DNA from: Calonectria ilicicola
Taxonomy: Eukaryota > Ascomycota > Sordariomycetes > Hypocreales > Nectriaceae
Length of the DNA stretch: 64,000 nt
Assembly (NCBI GenBank): GCA_020809705.1
Contig: CP085825.1
Coordinates: 4,588,001 to 4,652,000, forward strand
Reading direction: 5' to 3'
Shown here: positions 47,631 to 60,811 of the stretch, piece after piece
Position numbering within the stretch: position 1 is the first letter of the stretch
How the letters are laid out: each line of letters opens with the position of its first letter
Program-made: the position numbers and the translations under genes
Notes under the pieces: model-generated
What the model saw: the letters and a program-made list of their open reading frames with translations, nothing else
The model's database searches: none
Told to the model about the DNA's origin: nothing

Positions 47631-49737
47631 AACAGTGTGGGTGAGTGGATCAGCAATACACGCCTCCTCCATATCCATAGTTCAGGGTAATAATGTGGGA
47701 ATTAGTGGGCAAAAGAGCCAAGACCAGAAAGGGTGTGGGCAAAATGGCGGGGCACCAACAGCGAAAAGGCGCCCTTCCATTTCTCCCTCCCCCTGCACCT
47801 TTGCCGGAACGGGAACAAGGACGAAAAAAGAAAGGCAGAGAAAAAGAAAATAAAGTGGAAAGGAGGCAGAGGAAAAATTCTCCGATTCAATCAGGGCACG
47901 AAAGACCGCCTTGGCTCAAGTTACAGTGCATGTATGATGTACGACATCCCCAAGGTGCCTCCTCCAGGCAGGTGGGTGGGTGTGCATCCGGCAAGGGCGA
48001 GCACAGAGCGCATGCCCGTCTGAGCCATGGCTCAAACATGGCCACATCTCGTGTATAAACGCGGATGCACAGAAGATGGGACGGATTATCATCCACGTCG
48101 GAGGCCCTGGATTCCATCCATTCATCCCCGGTTGATTGACGCTGCGTGATACCAACTTTAGCATTCGCACCGATTCGCTTCAGATCCGGGCGCATCGAGT
48201 AGAGTGCTACAGGTAGAGTGTCGACGATGAACGAGCCCACATCGCTTTCGCAAGATTCGTCTCATGTGTCCCAGGTCCCCAGTCTCGTCCTCTCCGACTT
48301 TTTGTCCCGGCAGGGGAGGGGAGGGGAGCGGGCTTCAGGGTCAGGGATGCCGGTCCAATTGGCTACAGTCCCCTGCCCCCCCTCCGTCGTCACTTAGTGC
48401 GAGGGTGGTCCTGGAAATAGAAATCCCAAGATGCAACACCCCAACGCTTAAATTAATTGACTAACCTGCACCTGTTGCTGCTTCTCCCCCGCTAGCTAGT
48501 CGCTGCTGGCGGTGCCCTGGAGGAGCTTTGGGCTCGTCCAGAAGAGGCTGCTGGCACGTGAGCCGCGTCCCTGATGGCAGATGGGACGTTCCCTGCTGAA
48601 CGCCTCGTCTATCTCGCATGCCCTTATATTAACTGCTGCACAGACAGTCCACTGAGGCCGGACTACTCCAGTTGGACTGTGTCGTCCCCAGGTCGCTCAG
48701 CTGTGGCGTCACTGCTTGGCACTTGACTTTTTCAATTGGGGGAGGGGAGGGTTAGTGGGCTGTTGCGCTGGCAGCGGTGTCGTGTCGTCAGTGATCTGGT
48801 GTCTTTTTTTCGTGGTTTAACTCTGTCCTCTTCTTGTTTCCCGTCGTCTCTCGTGTGATGAGTGGCGGGCGGGTGTGTGTGTGTGTGCCTGGGCGTGCGG
48901 ACACATGTCAGTCTGCCCTTGAGCAAATTTCCATCGTCCACAGCACCGGGACACGCAGAGATGCCAGACGGCTCCAGAGCCATCTCAATTAGCTACAACT
49001 ACTGTAGGGCGATCTCATGTGCATTTGCATTGGTCCCAGTTATGCACCACATAACAAGAAACAGGATCGTCAAGGTGTAGCACGCGGGCTGTGCTCTCTC
49101 TCTCTGCTGCTGGCTGTGCTGTACTGCGCAGACCGCCATCCCCCATTCAACCCATCAGCAGCAGCGAAAAACGCCAGTGACGACAAGAACGTCGGATGAA
49201 AATGGGGGGCAATTGGGATGGGGGCGGAACGGGGAAGGGGAGCCATATTTTTTCTTGACAAGCAAGATCCCTCATGGTCTGCGCATCATCGGGCAGATCC
49301 TCCAATCTCCCGGGCTTTCCACCAGGACGGCGTTCCGCCTCTGTTTTTAGAACACGCCCACGCCGGCCCTACCATTGGAAAATAAAGCCTGGCACGCGGG
49401 TGACAGAAAACTAAAGGCTTTGAGATAATGAAACTCAGAGTGAAATAAACAAACTTTTCTGGATGATAGATCCAGACTCATGCTGACCTGTTTAGCCTAT
49501 ATTTGGTTTTGTTTACATGTCTAACTTTCTTCATTTATTCCCATGCATCTTGATTCATGGCAGGTTTGTTGTGGTGTGCCATGTATTTAGCCCTCCAAGC
49601 GGCGAGCCTGGGCCAACTAAACCTCCACTCACTCCATGCCACTACTACTGTGGACGGATGTTTCTGCTCCGTCTGCCCTTCCCCTCGCCATCCCAAATCC
49701 CCAAGTCCCAGCAGGGACATGCCGGCATAGGGGGGCA

Positions 49738-49758
49738 CGACGACGACGACGACGACGA
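49738..49758. repeat. (CGA)7 trinucleotide repeat
   Basis: Seven perfect CGA units, the same triplet class as the block 2.1 kb upstream, followed 40 nt later by an imperfect (GTACC)3 run at about 49800-49812. Confidence 0.88.
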
Positions 49759-52664
49759 TGGGACTGGCTGGCTGTAGCTAACGAATGCCCTCTCTGCCCG
49801 TACCGTACCGTACGCCGCCCGCCGCTGCTCTGTACCACCGCACTCGCTGCATAACTCAGACCCGTTTCTGCCAGCTTGCAGCGTGTCATTTGCCCACCGT
49901 GTGTTGACCTGACACTAGCGCAGGTCCATCCACCCACCGTCCTAGGGCGTAGACACACAGACAGCACCCGTCCACAGGGGGGCGTGGTACTAGCCATTTA
50001 GCCTGCTGCTTAGTTGCATCAAACAAAATGCTTCTCGACGCGGACGGACCCAACACTAGCCATGAACTTGCATATTCAATCAAGAATTCTTGTTTCAGGT
50101 GAGTCGATGTATCGAGAGCCTCCTTCTCGTATACTCATCTATTTTGCGTACAGGGCCGTCACAGGCCACTCATTGCTGTGTGTCAGCCTCATCATCATAT
50201 CATCCCTCGTCGTCATCGTCCTCGCAGGCCATAAACAAACAACCCAAGACAAGAAACATGTCATTAATGCGGTACCGGATGCCACCACAGCTAGAGCGAA
50301 ACGACAGGTGACATGACAGCTTCTTCTTAATTAAAAAAATTCCCAGAGGGGAAAGGGAAAAAAGCACTGAGTCACAGTCCCAGGAGCAACCCCAACCAAA
50401 AAAGCCAATATTTGCAGATCTTATTGCGCGGGAAAAAGCATCACTTTCCAAAAACTCTCGTCCGTTTCGTTTCCCATTTCCGCTTTCTTCCATGCCCACC
50501 CAGCTTTCCGGTCCGCACAGGGAAAAAAAAAAAAAAAAAAACGACCCAACCGCCACAATAACCCTCCCCCATACTACCACACACAAAGGGAAAATGGTCG
50601 CCTATCTAGCCTGGTTCTGTCTTGGTTGCCGCCCCTGTGCCGTTCCCCCGGGCTCCTCTCGTATTCGTCCATCGGGGGGTATCCTTGTCGAGGCCCAACT
50701 GTATGTAGTAAGAAGGCCTCATTCATGACGGCCCAGAGATGCATCTCAAATATGGAGTACATTTTTTTTTTCACTTTGTGCTCATTTTTTTTATCTCTCT
50801 CCTCTGTCATTAAACACCCCCGGTCAAGTTGTTGACACCATCCCACACACAGCACCCGCCTGCCTACCTAGGGAAGTGCTGCGAGCGCTCCACTATGGCC
50901 TTACGTGCAGATGCGAATAGGATCCAGCTTGCTTGTGCTCTGGACATGGACTGGCCAGTGTGTGAAATGAAAAAGGGTTCTAAAACCAGTTCGTGAGTTC
51001 CACTAATGGCACCTGCTCTGTGTCGTATGTATCCATGTCAGGTCGAAGCAGCATAGCTAGCTAGCTCTCTCCTGATTCTCAGATACTTTCGGCTCTTATT
51101 TTCGGCTATAGCACACAGCAAAGTTTCATATCCATTGAGCCCTCCGCACGACGGGACAGCGTGTGCTGAAGTGCTGACGTACCTGACACTCATCGATATA
51201 GCATCCGGTGTGGAGATTGAGGCGTGTTAGTCCTTGAGAGATGCTCAACTTGGAAGCCCTCAAAGCGTGCCAACACCTCTGACTGCATGTCTAGCTCCGA
51301 TTCGAAGGCACCGACGAGTCATTCCAGCTTATCCCGCCGACATCCGCGCTTCGATGGCGCTTCCATAATCCTCCCCTCGGCCAAGTAACCAAGCCACCAC
51401 GAGATGATCGTCTGGGGGCGAGACATTGTTCCCACATCGGGATCAGCGCACCGGTCAACGCCTGCCAAATTCTTGAAACACTCTGCCGATTCCTACGGCT
51501 TGTCTCGATCCACCTGCCAAGGTCCTGGATGCAGGTTTGATCATCTTTACATCTAGCTATCTTGACCGGTCATCCGGCTCTTTGAGGCCGACCCCTCTCT
51601 CTCTCGGCCGTCCAGTTTCGGTATTGCGTAAATTTACTCATCCCAATGTCATCTGAGGCTGGGCTCGGTATGCGTAATCGGGTATCCAGCCGCGTCGTCC
51701 TGCCCGAAGCAAGTGGAGGGGGCCATCCAGAGGAAGGCTAGAACAGAAGCTGCCGGAAGTACATCCGGAGGCCACACCACAGCTTAGCAGTGGCACTTAA
51801 TTCCCGCCTGCATTAGAGCCACAATTAGACAATAGAAAGCGCTCAACAATGAGACCTAGAGCGGCAGAGTGGCAAAAGTCTTTTGTAGTGTAGGGTAATG
51901 TGTACACAACCACTGCGTTGTGGCAATGGAACTTGGCTCGCCTTGAGTGAGTGAAAAGGACATGTTTATTAGGAGACATTTCGTTGCTCTAATCAAGTGC
52001 GGTATGCTTAAATAAATAGGGGCAACTTAGTTCTTAAAATGTGTGGGTGTAAAAAAAAAAAAAAAACTAACATGGCCGCATTTAGGGCCATATCCATTGT
52101 GTCCCAGTCGACACGTCTGCAAACCTCGCTACACAAGAATGAAATTGATGAATGATGTTCGGATGTGATTTTTTTCCGCGCTGCTTTCGTCTGAAACCTA
52201 GATACAAGAGCTGTGATTAGCATGGATTTCTCTTGTATATGCAGAGTGTCGTAATTCCGTATAACCAGGGCATTTGCTAGGGTATTGGGTTGCGGATATA
52301 GACGAGCATGAAGGGCGAAATGCCCTCAAGCATATCAAAATAAAACAAACAAATAGGATCGAGTATGCCAAAAGTAACCAAACAGACCCATGTTTCCCCT
52401 AGAAGTAATCTGGATATGAATGTTTCCCTGGGCAGCACAATTATAGATCAAGGAGGCCCTACCCTAGATATTTAAAACCAATTGTTTGAAACCTGGATTC
52501 CATCACAGGTCGCTGGCTCGATTTAAGACTGGCTGTTAATGTCGCAACCAAGTTTTGTCATCCAGCTCGATGTTGAAGGCGATTCGGAATGGACTTGCTC
52601 TGCTTCGAACTCTCCGCTAACATCCTTAAGACAGGTTATATTGATGCACCCGACGTTAGACCCA

Positions 52665-53779
52665 TTAAGACACGCTCCAGTCACACGAAACCGTCCACGC
52701 TTCGCCTTCTAATTCAACATCCCAGACTGGCTGTCCTACAACAATTTCGCTCCCAACAGCCACTACCGGCCTCGGTCCCAAACCTGTCAGTTTCCCTTCC
52801 CCAGCGAGAATAAAGCGCCGCGACGCACCCTCCGCCTCTCCGTTGACTCGACCCTTGACAAGATACATCCTTCGACCGGGCCGGAACTCTTCGACTAGTA
52901 CCCTCGCGGCCGATTCCCCAGCGTGGTCTACGCCCTCCCAGCCTTTGATCTCGGATAACCAACCCTGGAGATCGGCCGCCATGCCACCCGGCAGATACTT
53001 TACCCCCCGGCGCTGAGGGGAAAAGGCCGGAGGAAGGCCGTCGGTCATCATGTCCATTTCTGTTGGCTTGAAGCGCGGGGGCGGTTGGAAGGTTGGCTGC
53101 TGAGGAGCCCTTCCCTCGCCATGCATGCTTCTAGTCCCGCCCAGGCTGCCTATAGAGCTGGACCGTGGTGTCTGCCTACCTGTAGGCGATCCGAGTGCAG
53201 AGTTATCTTCAAAATCACCATACTGTTCCTGTCCTCCGCCATCATCTTCTGCTGGGGATGAATCTGGGACAGGTGAAATAGACACTCTTCGTCGTTTTGG
53301 CTCCCGTTCCTCGAACGGGGAACTGCCGCCCGACGCGTTGAACGGATCAAAGGAATCGGGTTCTATCGAATCATGATATCCAGATTCCGGATCCTTCTTC
53401 GCTACGCCAACACTGCCATCGTCTGATGCCGTCGAGGCATCCGACTCGATTTCAATAGAATCGTTGAGCACGTCACCCTTCCTGGCCCGACCGCCTTGGC
53501 CCCCATGCGCGGGAGAACTGTCCACAATGCGATCCTCTACGTCTTCGACATCTTCGATATCGCGTCCAACACGCACCTGTGTTGGTCTCGGCACCGAGGA
53601 AGAGCCGAATCGAGGCGTCGACTGAAACTGCGGCGGCGCCGTTGGCGTCTGCGAGGACTGGGTACCCCGCTTTGCAAGGAGAAACCTTCTGGGAGTAGGT
53701 GTCTATGTGCGTGGTGAGCCTAAACCACCAACTTCCTCATTAAGTAATATTCATCACTCACGCTTGGAGGGTGGCTCAT
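52665..53779 (-). CDS. Uncharacterised protein, disordered N-terminus and compact C-terminal domain
   Basis: Two exons, 53779-53762 (only six codons, MSHPPS) and 53702-52665, joined over a 59-nt intron (GTGAGT donor, CATAG acceptor), give 351 residues. The first segment after the junction is TPTPRRFLLAKRGTQSS, then QFQSTPRFGSSSVPRPTQVR and an acidic DIEDVEDVED, a short-motif arrangement that looks conserved rather than random. Residues about 55-235 are acidic, Ser-rich and probably disordered, with a basic KRRR. Residues 239-351 form a compact region (GVKYLPGGMAADLQGWLSEI, then RVLVEEFRPGRRMYLVKGRV, then GQPVWDVELEGEAWTVSCDW) with alternating hydrophobic strands that could be an OB-like beta barrel. 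I do not recognise a named family. A nuclear, DNA-related role is only a guess from the layout. Confidence 0.75.
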
Positions 53780-54567
53780 AGTGCCGTGTTCAGGGGCATG
53801 ACGCCCCCAGCGCCGAGACGGTTCGCTTCACCCTGCCCAGGGTAGATATCCAAGATGGCGTCGACTTGGGCGACGAAATAATTGTACGGAAAAGATGTGC
53901 TCCATGCGAACCTATCTATGAATTGAACATAGGGCGGAGGAGTCCCAGGCGTCAATAGTTGGTTAATCTCCATGACCAACGCTCTGGCCGAGGGGCAACC
54001 ACTGCCGCGGCAGAATATAGGCGGTGTGCCGCATTTGTCTTAACAAGCGACAACAATAACTACGATTTATGCGTAAGCTTTTCGACATCACATATTTATC
54101 CAAATAAGCACTTAGAACAAATGATAGTTGTATATTTGCCAGAGTCTATTAAAATCTCTACTTTTCATCTTTTTGAGCAAGGTAGGTATCAGTTCCTGAA
54201 ATAGACCAACGTCGCCAAAAACAACGACACCCGAATGTCCTAGACGTAATGGTTGCGTCTCGCATCCGGATGTACACAAGACGCCTGATGATGAACCTGC
54301 CATGTATTCCTCAATTCGTATTGTGATGATTGATTCCCCATAATATAGTACACTATTCCGTCGGGAAAACGAGTACTCATGCCAGCACGCTAAAAAAAAT
54401 GGCTGTGAATCTCTTTCACAACCCACATATGTTTGGTAAAGCGACAGCCCGATTAATCCTGTCTAATGCCCTCGGTGACAGAAAGAGGCGGTAGGGCCAG
54501 CCCAAGGCAACCCGGAAAGGCTGACGGAAGCGAAGTAGTTCATGAAACACGTGGGTATGTATCCTCG
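53780..54567. other. Intergenic region between two minus-strand genes
   Basis: About 790 bases with the promoter and leader of the uncharacterised 351-residue gene and the 3' end of the DUF3405 gene. No further gene or distinctive repeat was seen. Confidence 0.5.
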
Positions 54568-56967
54568 TTAACCATAGGCAAGGTCGAAACCAGTTTGGTG
54601 GTTGTCTTTTGTTGGCTCGGTATTCTTGACTTGATGCAACAGAACCTGGGGTAGGCATGGTCTGCCATGGGTCTCCTCCCACTTGCTACCGCCGATTCCT
54701 GTATCTTTCCAACCCATCCAGTTATTGTAGAGGCGGTTCGGAGGCTCTGCGCGGTAATACCATGTTGTTCCCTGGTATCTTCGCTCACGACCCCAGCCCA
54801 TCGGGCTTCCGCGACCACCGCTTTCACCATTCTCTCCAGGGTTGAACCACTTGGCAACGAATCCGCCATCCCAGTCTCTGTCCATGAAGACGGGATGAGG
54901 GGCAAATACTGCCTTTAGACCATGGAGTAAAGCAACAGTCTGAGGTGTCATCTCAGAGGCGACGTGGTTACCTCGGAGATTTTCCACATGCATCATGTCA
55001 AGGAGCTTCTTGGAGATGCGAGAATGAGTGACAATGGTAGTTCGACGGGGAAGATCCTTTGACTGGTGGTTTGCGTCATTGTATCCCCATACGTGGCTTG
55101 AAATGACCCAGTTGCTGTTGACGGGGTTGAAAATGGGACCAAGTGTGATCAGATCCGCATCTTCGCCAACGCCCCATTCATATTTATCGTCATCGGGGTT
55201 CGAAACTGGCGGCTTGGGGCCAACTGGTTTAATGAATGGTAGGTCAGGCGGTCCCCATACCGTCTTGTTTCCGTAGCGGCGCTCAATGTCTGCTCGGAAC
55301 TCTGTATCATATGCGCCATGGTGTTCAGGAATGTAATAACGCTCATTCCTCTCCCATAAACCCTTGCGCGGCTGCTTCTTCGCGAACTCGTCAAGCTTCT
55401 GCAGGAGCTCGTAATGCTGTCCTGTGAAGCGGAAGTCCATTTCCCAGTTCCAGATAAAGTCAAACTGGGGGTGCTCTTGACTGAATTTCTGGACCGAGAG
55501 CCACTGAGCGGTATGCACGCTGCGCTCCTCCTCGTCCTTCAATTCTGTGTACGTGTTCCATACAATCTCATCGTTCCAAAGAACAGTCATGCCTTGGAAT
55601 TCAGCAGGAACGCTTTGTTTTAGGATATAGTTGTAGGTATCGGCGTCTTCAAAGATGCGAGGGCCATTGTCCTTCACTTGTACCAGCAAGAAAACTTCAT
55701 ATTCGCCTCCAGACCGAAGTGACAGCTCGCTGACAAGGGAACGAATGTTTTGCTTGTCATTTTCGGTATAACGGTGGCCGGTGTAGGATCGCAAGAGAAT
55801 GGCAGTTCGAGACTCTGGAACAGTCGCGCTTCGGGCATCCTTCTCTTGTGATTTATCTTCATCCTTCTCTGGCACATCTCGCTGCGATATGAACGAGTTT
55901 TTCGTCATCAGTGGGCCATTGTCGGATTGGGGCAGTCCTGGGTAGACCTTCAGGTATTCGTTTCTGCGGTTGCGGTTCACGTCATAGCGCTGTGCATTCT
56001 TATGCACACAAGCTCGCTGAAGATCTCCCCAGTTTACCTTGTCCCAATTCAATGCCTTCAAGTTGCCATTTGTATCCTTTTTATATTGCGGTGTCAAGCC
56101 GTAGGGACCAAGACGGGTCTCTCTCTCCCAACATAGATTGGGGTCCATGTTCAAGACGTCATAGCTACCCATTCTTGGAGCTGGCCACTCGTGGGGACGG
56201 CCTTTGAAGACGAGAAGGTCTTGAATAAAGTCGTTATGAGCGCCAATGCAAGGAACGTACGAAGCATGATTCTTTGCTTTCCATTCCGCACCAGTATAAT
56301 CGGGATATGGATTGTAGCGCACGGGCTTTTCGGCGGTGTAGTCGACGTCAGCGTCTCGGTCGTATCGCAATGCGGAGCTGAAGTCGTTCTCATGATGCTC
56401 TTGGTGTTCCAGGGTAGCAAGGGTGTTACCGTATATCAGATTAGAGGTGGGCAAGCTGCGTGTCCACGTTAGCATCACATGTAAATCGACATTGTAACAG
56501 GCTTGCGATACTTACTTGGCAGTGACAGCGTATGCGTGTCTCCACTCCTTTCTCATATCCTTCTCATGCTGCAGCTTGCCCAAATCACCAAATCCACGGT
56601 CCTTGCCATCTGTCTCGTAGCCCAGCTCGACATCGTTGGGGTCTTCACGATCGGTGGGATCACGCCAACCCTTGATCTCGTTGGCAGTAAGCTCCCAGGG
56701 CTGCTTCTTGAGCGGCCTACTGCCAGAGCCAAGTGGCATCTCGCCTTCGTGCCAGGTCTCTCCAGCATTCTGGGTCAAGCCCTTGTGAGGGTAATAGGGT
56801 ATGACCTGAACTGACGGAGTACCCGAGAAATCAAATATGACATAGTAGGCCATCAACATGCCCACAATGAACAGGAGCACTGTTTTCGGCCGGAGCCTGG
56901 CGCGAAATGGCCGCGAGTTCGCATGCCATCTCTTCATGCTGCCGGGTGGCGCTAAATTGGACGGCAT
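54568..56967 (-). CDS. DUF3405 type II membrane protein
   Basis: Two exons, 56967-56516 and 56455-54568, with a 60-nt intron (GTAAGT, branch CTAAC, CAG), give 779 residues. A basic N-terminus (KRWHANSRPFRARLRPK) precedes one hydrophobic anchor at about 29-46 (TVLLFIVGMLMAYYVIF), the layout of a type II secretory-pathway protein. The large lumenal part carries the features of the fungal DUF3405 family: AILLRSYTGHRYTENDKQNI, then SLRSGGEYEVFLLVQVKDN, then FQGMTVLWNDEIVWNTYTEL, then FDFIWNWEMDFRFTGQHYEL, then GEDADLITLGPIFNPVNSNW, then HPVFMDRDWD. The WNWEMD-type acidic motif and strand-helix pattern resemble glycosyltransferases, but activity of the family is not established as far as I know. 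Its upstream region (56968-57460) is CT-rich on the coding strand, like a leader. Confidence 0.87.
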
Positions 56968-59900
56968 TTTGAGCTCAAGGGATGCCGGTTGGCGGGCAGA
57001 CCTGGCGAGGCCGGTCGCGTCGAATGGTTCGGAAGCGTTTGTCGCAACGAGCTTCCAAGGTCAAATCGCTAGGTGAAATTGAATCACAGATACATCGTAG
57101 TGATGGCGGAGGACGGTTCGACGGTGAAGGGGGGCGCGGGCGGCGCAAGGAGAAGGGACTTTCGTGGCACGTTTCGTTGGCGGTTAGAACGAAGGTTGGA
57201 AAGCGCCAAGTCGCAGCCTTGCAGTGGTGCTCGGTAGCGTGCTGGGGGAACCGAAGAAGGTCGGGGGGCCTCTGTCAAAGAAAGCCCTGAGTCGGAATTT
57301 GCGGGGTGCAAACCGGTCCGCAGAGTAGAAAGAAAAATCGAAGACGTTGTCTTGCAATGCAAGTGAGGGGGAGAAAGAAGTAGATGAGAAGGACGGCTCA
57401 ACTGGGGAGGATGGAAGTGCCAGGTTACAGACGCTGTTGAGCACAAGGCACAAGTCACAGGAATGCTTGAGTAACCATGTACGTACCTAGCGGTGCTGGC
57501 AACAGTGAGATGGGTCGTGGTTTCTGATTAGGTAGGTAGGGGAGGACGGTCGGGTTAGATGTGGCGCGGGAGGAGCTGGTTAAGGGCGGGGATGGCATGT
57601 ACCCTCTAGTGCCACTGGCCTCTAAAATAAACGGGGCGGTAGTGGGTGAACGGCGGGCAGTGGTGTGGTCGAGGGGATGATCCGGGGACAGGGGGGAGGC
57701 TCACCTACCTAAATTTCAGAAGGGCGTTCAAGGCCAGCGGGCTCTATTGGGCACTCGCCCAGGGAGATATGGTGGGGGTTCGGATGGAGGTTGCTCAGAA
57801 GCCTGCAGAACGTGTGGCCGACGAGAGCTTGTTGCCCTGGCTAGAGGACCACAGAGCCCACACTCGGACCCTGCATCGGCTTCGGTTTACTGTTCTCAGT
57901 TGGACGGGATTTGGGTTGCCGAAGTCACAGCTAGAAGAGCTGTGGGAAACGGACATTCCAAGGGCCATGAATCACGTCCAAACGATCAATCCCGTGAGCA
58001 AAGCCGAAGGAGAGCAACCAACTGCCACGCTCGCAGTCGCGTTTTGCTGATAACCAAAATTGGTAATTTACTATCAGCATTCCGGTAGGGCCTGTAGTCC
58101 GCATTTCTTCCCTGCCGGTTTCCCTTCCTCCCCTAATTGCTTGCCGCCACAGTCGCGGGTCGTTTCTACAGCTATCGCGGTCGTGCCGCTGAGGAAAGGA
58201 ATTAGGTGTGGCTTGCCCACTCAACACGTCATGAGCAATCGTCTGGTTTCGACAGTAGAACATGACAATTGGTGGCGTTTCAAGTATTTTCTCCCGATTT
58301 CCACATTCAATTACTGGGAAACGAACGAAAGCAACGGCATCTCAGTGTTCCTTCGCCTTGTCTCCTCCGTCTGCGTCCGGGGACTTTATGCGACGTGTTC
58401 CAAGTGCCCCTCGTCCCCAATCCCCTAACAAGATCCGGGTTCCAGTGGAGTCCCCCCTAGCTGGCGGCTGGCGTCATCAGCGTCGCAACTCCTGGGCCAC
58501 CCGCAAGGATCTTGGTTCGACTACAACGTTCTCGGAGCCAGTCCGGCGCAGCGTTGCAGTTGCATGGCGGCTCCTCGTCAGCGAAACGGTTGATTCTTCG
58601 GTGGATTTTCATCCGTCTGTGACACAGCGCTCCAGGTTTGAAAATTTTCTCTGCCATTGGACTGCCTTGAGTAAACATCACGAGAAGTGACGAGTGCCGT
58701 GGCCCGGTGTGGAGACCAGGATTTAAAGTGTTGGTGCCAAGATAGCTTGATTTCAATTCTGGAACTACGGAGTATTCCCGGGCGGGTTTGTTGTTTACGT
58801 GTGCCGTCTCATGTCCACTCAGTGTCTCTACCATCTCCTCATCCTCCTGCTTCTTGGCCCTTCGCCACTAAAATCATCTCCCAACCAGGGAGTGATTAGC
58901 ATCTGAGCCTTGGCATCCCTCACAATCATCCCGTGCTATTCGCTCATCTTCAGTAGAATTTTAGACACCTTTCAAAACAGGCATGGGGACAGGACCGATG
59001 AAACCGCAAAAGGCAGCTAGTCCTTTGCGCGATTGGCAGTACAAATGAATGGCTCCATACCAATTTATCTCGCTTGCTACATTTGGCACTCTCGGTGATA
59101 CTTTGCTACAGAAACAACTAACGTGGCTCTAGTCGTGGGATAGAGTGCAGTTCCTCATATGTTTAAATTAAATTTTATCATTTATCCATGACTTTTTTGG
59201 AGCTTTGCACACTTGATACCAACCTTGTTGTTCTTGTTGCGCTGCGCTATGGTTGGTTTCGCCGCGTGTTCCTTCGGTCTTAAATTTTTTCCCCTTTGAG
59301 GGTTGATCAAGAAACCGTCGCCCCTGACGATCGTACTCTGACCAGACAGTCTCTGTACACACCAGTATTTTCCCTCGCACCTAGGGACCAACCCGAAACA
59401 TTTGCGGCTCTGTTTTTGATTATGAAACGCTCGACATTGATACATTGATATTTGTGGTCTCGCCCCCCCAACTACCCTGGAGAATACGAAGTATGACGGC
59501 AGCGCTTGAGCCAAGATACTGTGTCATTCCTGGCTTGGTAAGGATGGCTTTTGCACAATGGTTAATGTTAGGCCCGCCCCAACCGCAGATCCCGTTAAAT
59601 GACTGTGATAATGATATACGGTCCAGCGTATTTTATAAAAAATTTATATACTATAGTTTCAGTTCAGTAATCGCGTTTCTTGAAACGGTGGCTTAAAAAA
59701 AACCTCGTATCGGTTGAAGGATCTCGCCGAAGGCTGCGGGATTGCGTAGTTGCAAACCTTAAATGTTATCATGACGACCTTTCTAGAACGAAGCATCACG
59801 GTCAAATCGTGCCAAGACTGCGTCAATCAGAGGCGTTTCTCCTTTAACCTCCCTAAACTTGCATCATAAGATTGGATCCCAAAACGCCAAGGTAAGCCTG

Positions 59901-60811
59901 CTTCCAAGCAAGCTTTTTGGATTGGGATGGACCCTGGAATGTCGCAGCCACTTCAGCCACACAGACGCCGTAGTGACCTCTTTGGGACACTGCGACCAAT
60001 CATGCTGGACTCCTTTACAGGTGGAATTTGGCTTCGGTAGTTCGGATTGCCGATCTTGTTTTAGGTGTTAATAGATTCCTGGATTCCGTTGCTTCAGCCC
60101 GCAAGGTGTAGCACAATGGGGCAGTTGCTCATCCAATCCAGGCCTGCATGTTATATTGATCTTTCCAATTGACGAGCTCTTGATGGGTCACCCAATATCT
60201 AACTGAAAAGAAACATTTTAATCATCTAATTCTATGGCACACGGTCCCGTCATCACACTCTCAGGCACGTTTCATATACTGTTGAATACTAATTTTGATT
60301 AAGGTGAGGCCTTCTAGAGACCTTCAAATTCATGCATGATCCAATCGATGCAGAGTCCTATCCTAAATGCTAAAGCTAACGTTTTCCGGCATGAGATATG
60401 CAGCACCCATCATTACCCCTTTCCATATATATATATGCCTCCGCAATGCCATCGAACTCCCCAAGAAATAACAGAATGCCGACCGATGCTGATGCAATGG
60501 CCCCCTCCCCAAAAAAACCAATGGCATATATAGCTGGATACGCCAGATTTCCCACGTGTCCAAGTATATGAATGCCGAAAAAAAAACAAGAAACACCAAA
60601 ACCAGGCGGGGTATAATAAAACAAAAGTGTAAAAGTGCAAGGTGCGAATAAGCCATGACTCCTCGCGAAAAAAAGTGACGGTTGAATCGGTAGATTAGGA
60701 CCGTCATGGAGGGGCGTCAACGTCGATATTATACAGTGAGATAGTATTGCATTATGGTTCGTGTAGCGTTAAGGGTGATAAGAGAGATAGGTGGAAGTTG
60801 GTTTCGTCAGA
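56968..60811. other. Intergenic region, 3.8 kb
   Basis: This contains the upstream region of the DUF3405 gene and the 3' flank of the LIM gene, both on the minus strand. Open frames at 57646-58050 and 58262-58690 (plus) show no domain and no splice-linked continuation. A short (TA)n block lies at 60425-60435. No RNA gene was recognised. Confidence 0.5.

Larger units (their letters stand above)
43571..52664. other. Gene-poor stretch, 9.1 kb
   Basis: The longest region without a recognisable gene. The first kilobase should contain the promoter and leader of the ORP1-like gene. The largest open frame (45223-46113 minus, 296 codons) is overlapped by open frames on both strands and has no domain. 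Simple repeats are scattered: a G-rich block at 44394-44413, TG/TA-rich DNA at 46576-46620, (GAC)8 at 47607-47630, (CGA)7 at 49738-49758, A18 at 50522-50541 and (AGCT)n-like DNA at 51056-51066. No tRNA, rRNA or transposase motif was found. Non-coding transcripts cannot be excluded. Confidence 0.5.

Noticed and set aside
57646..58050. 134-codon frame on the plus strand upstream of the DUF3405 gene
   Set aside because: No domain and overlaps other open frames in GC-rich DNA; not enough to call a gene.
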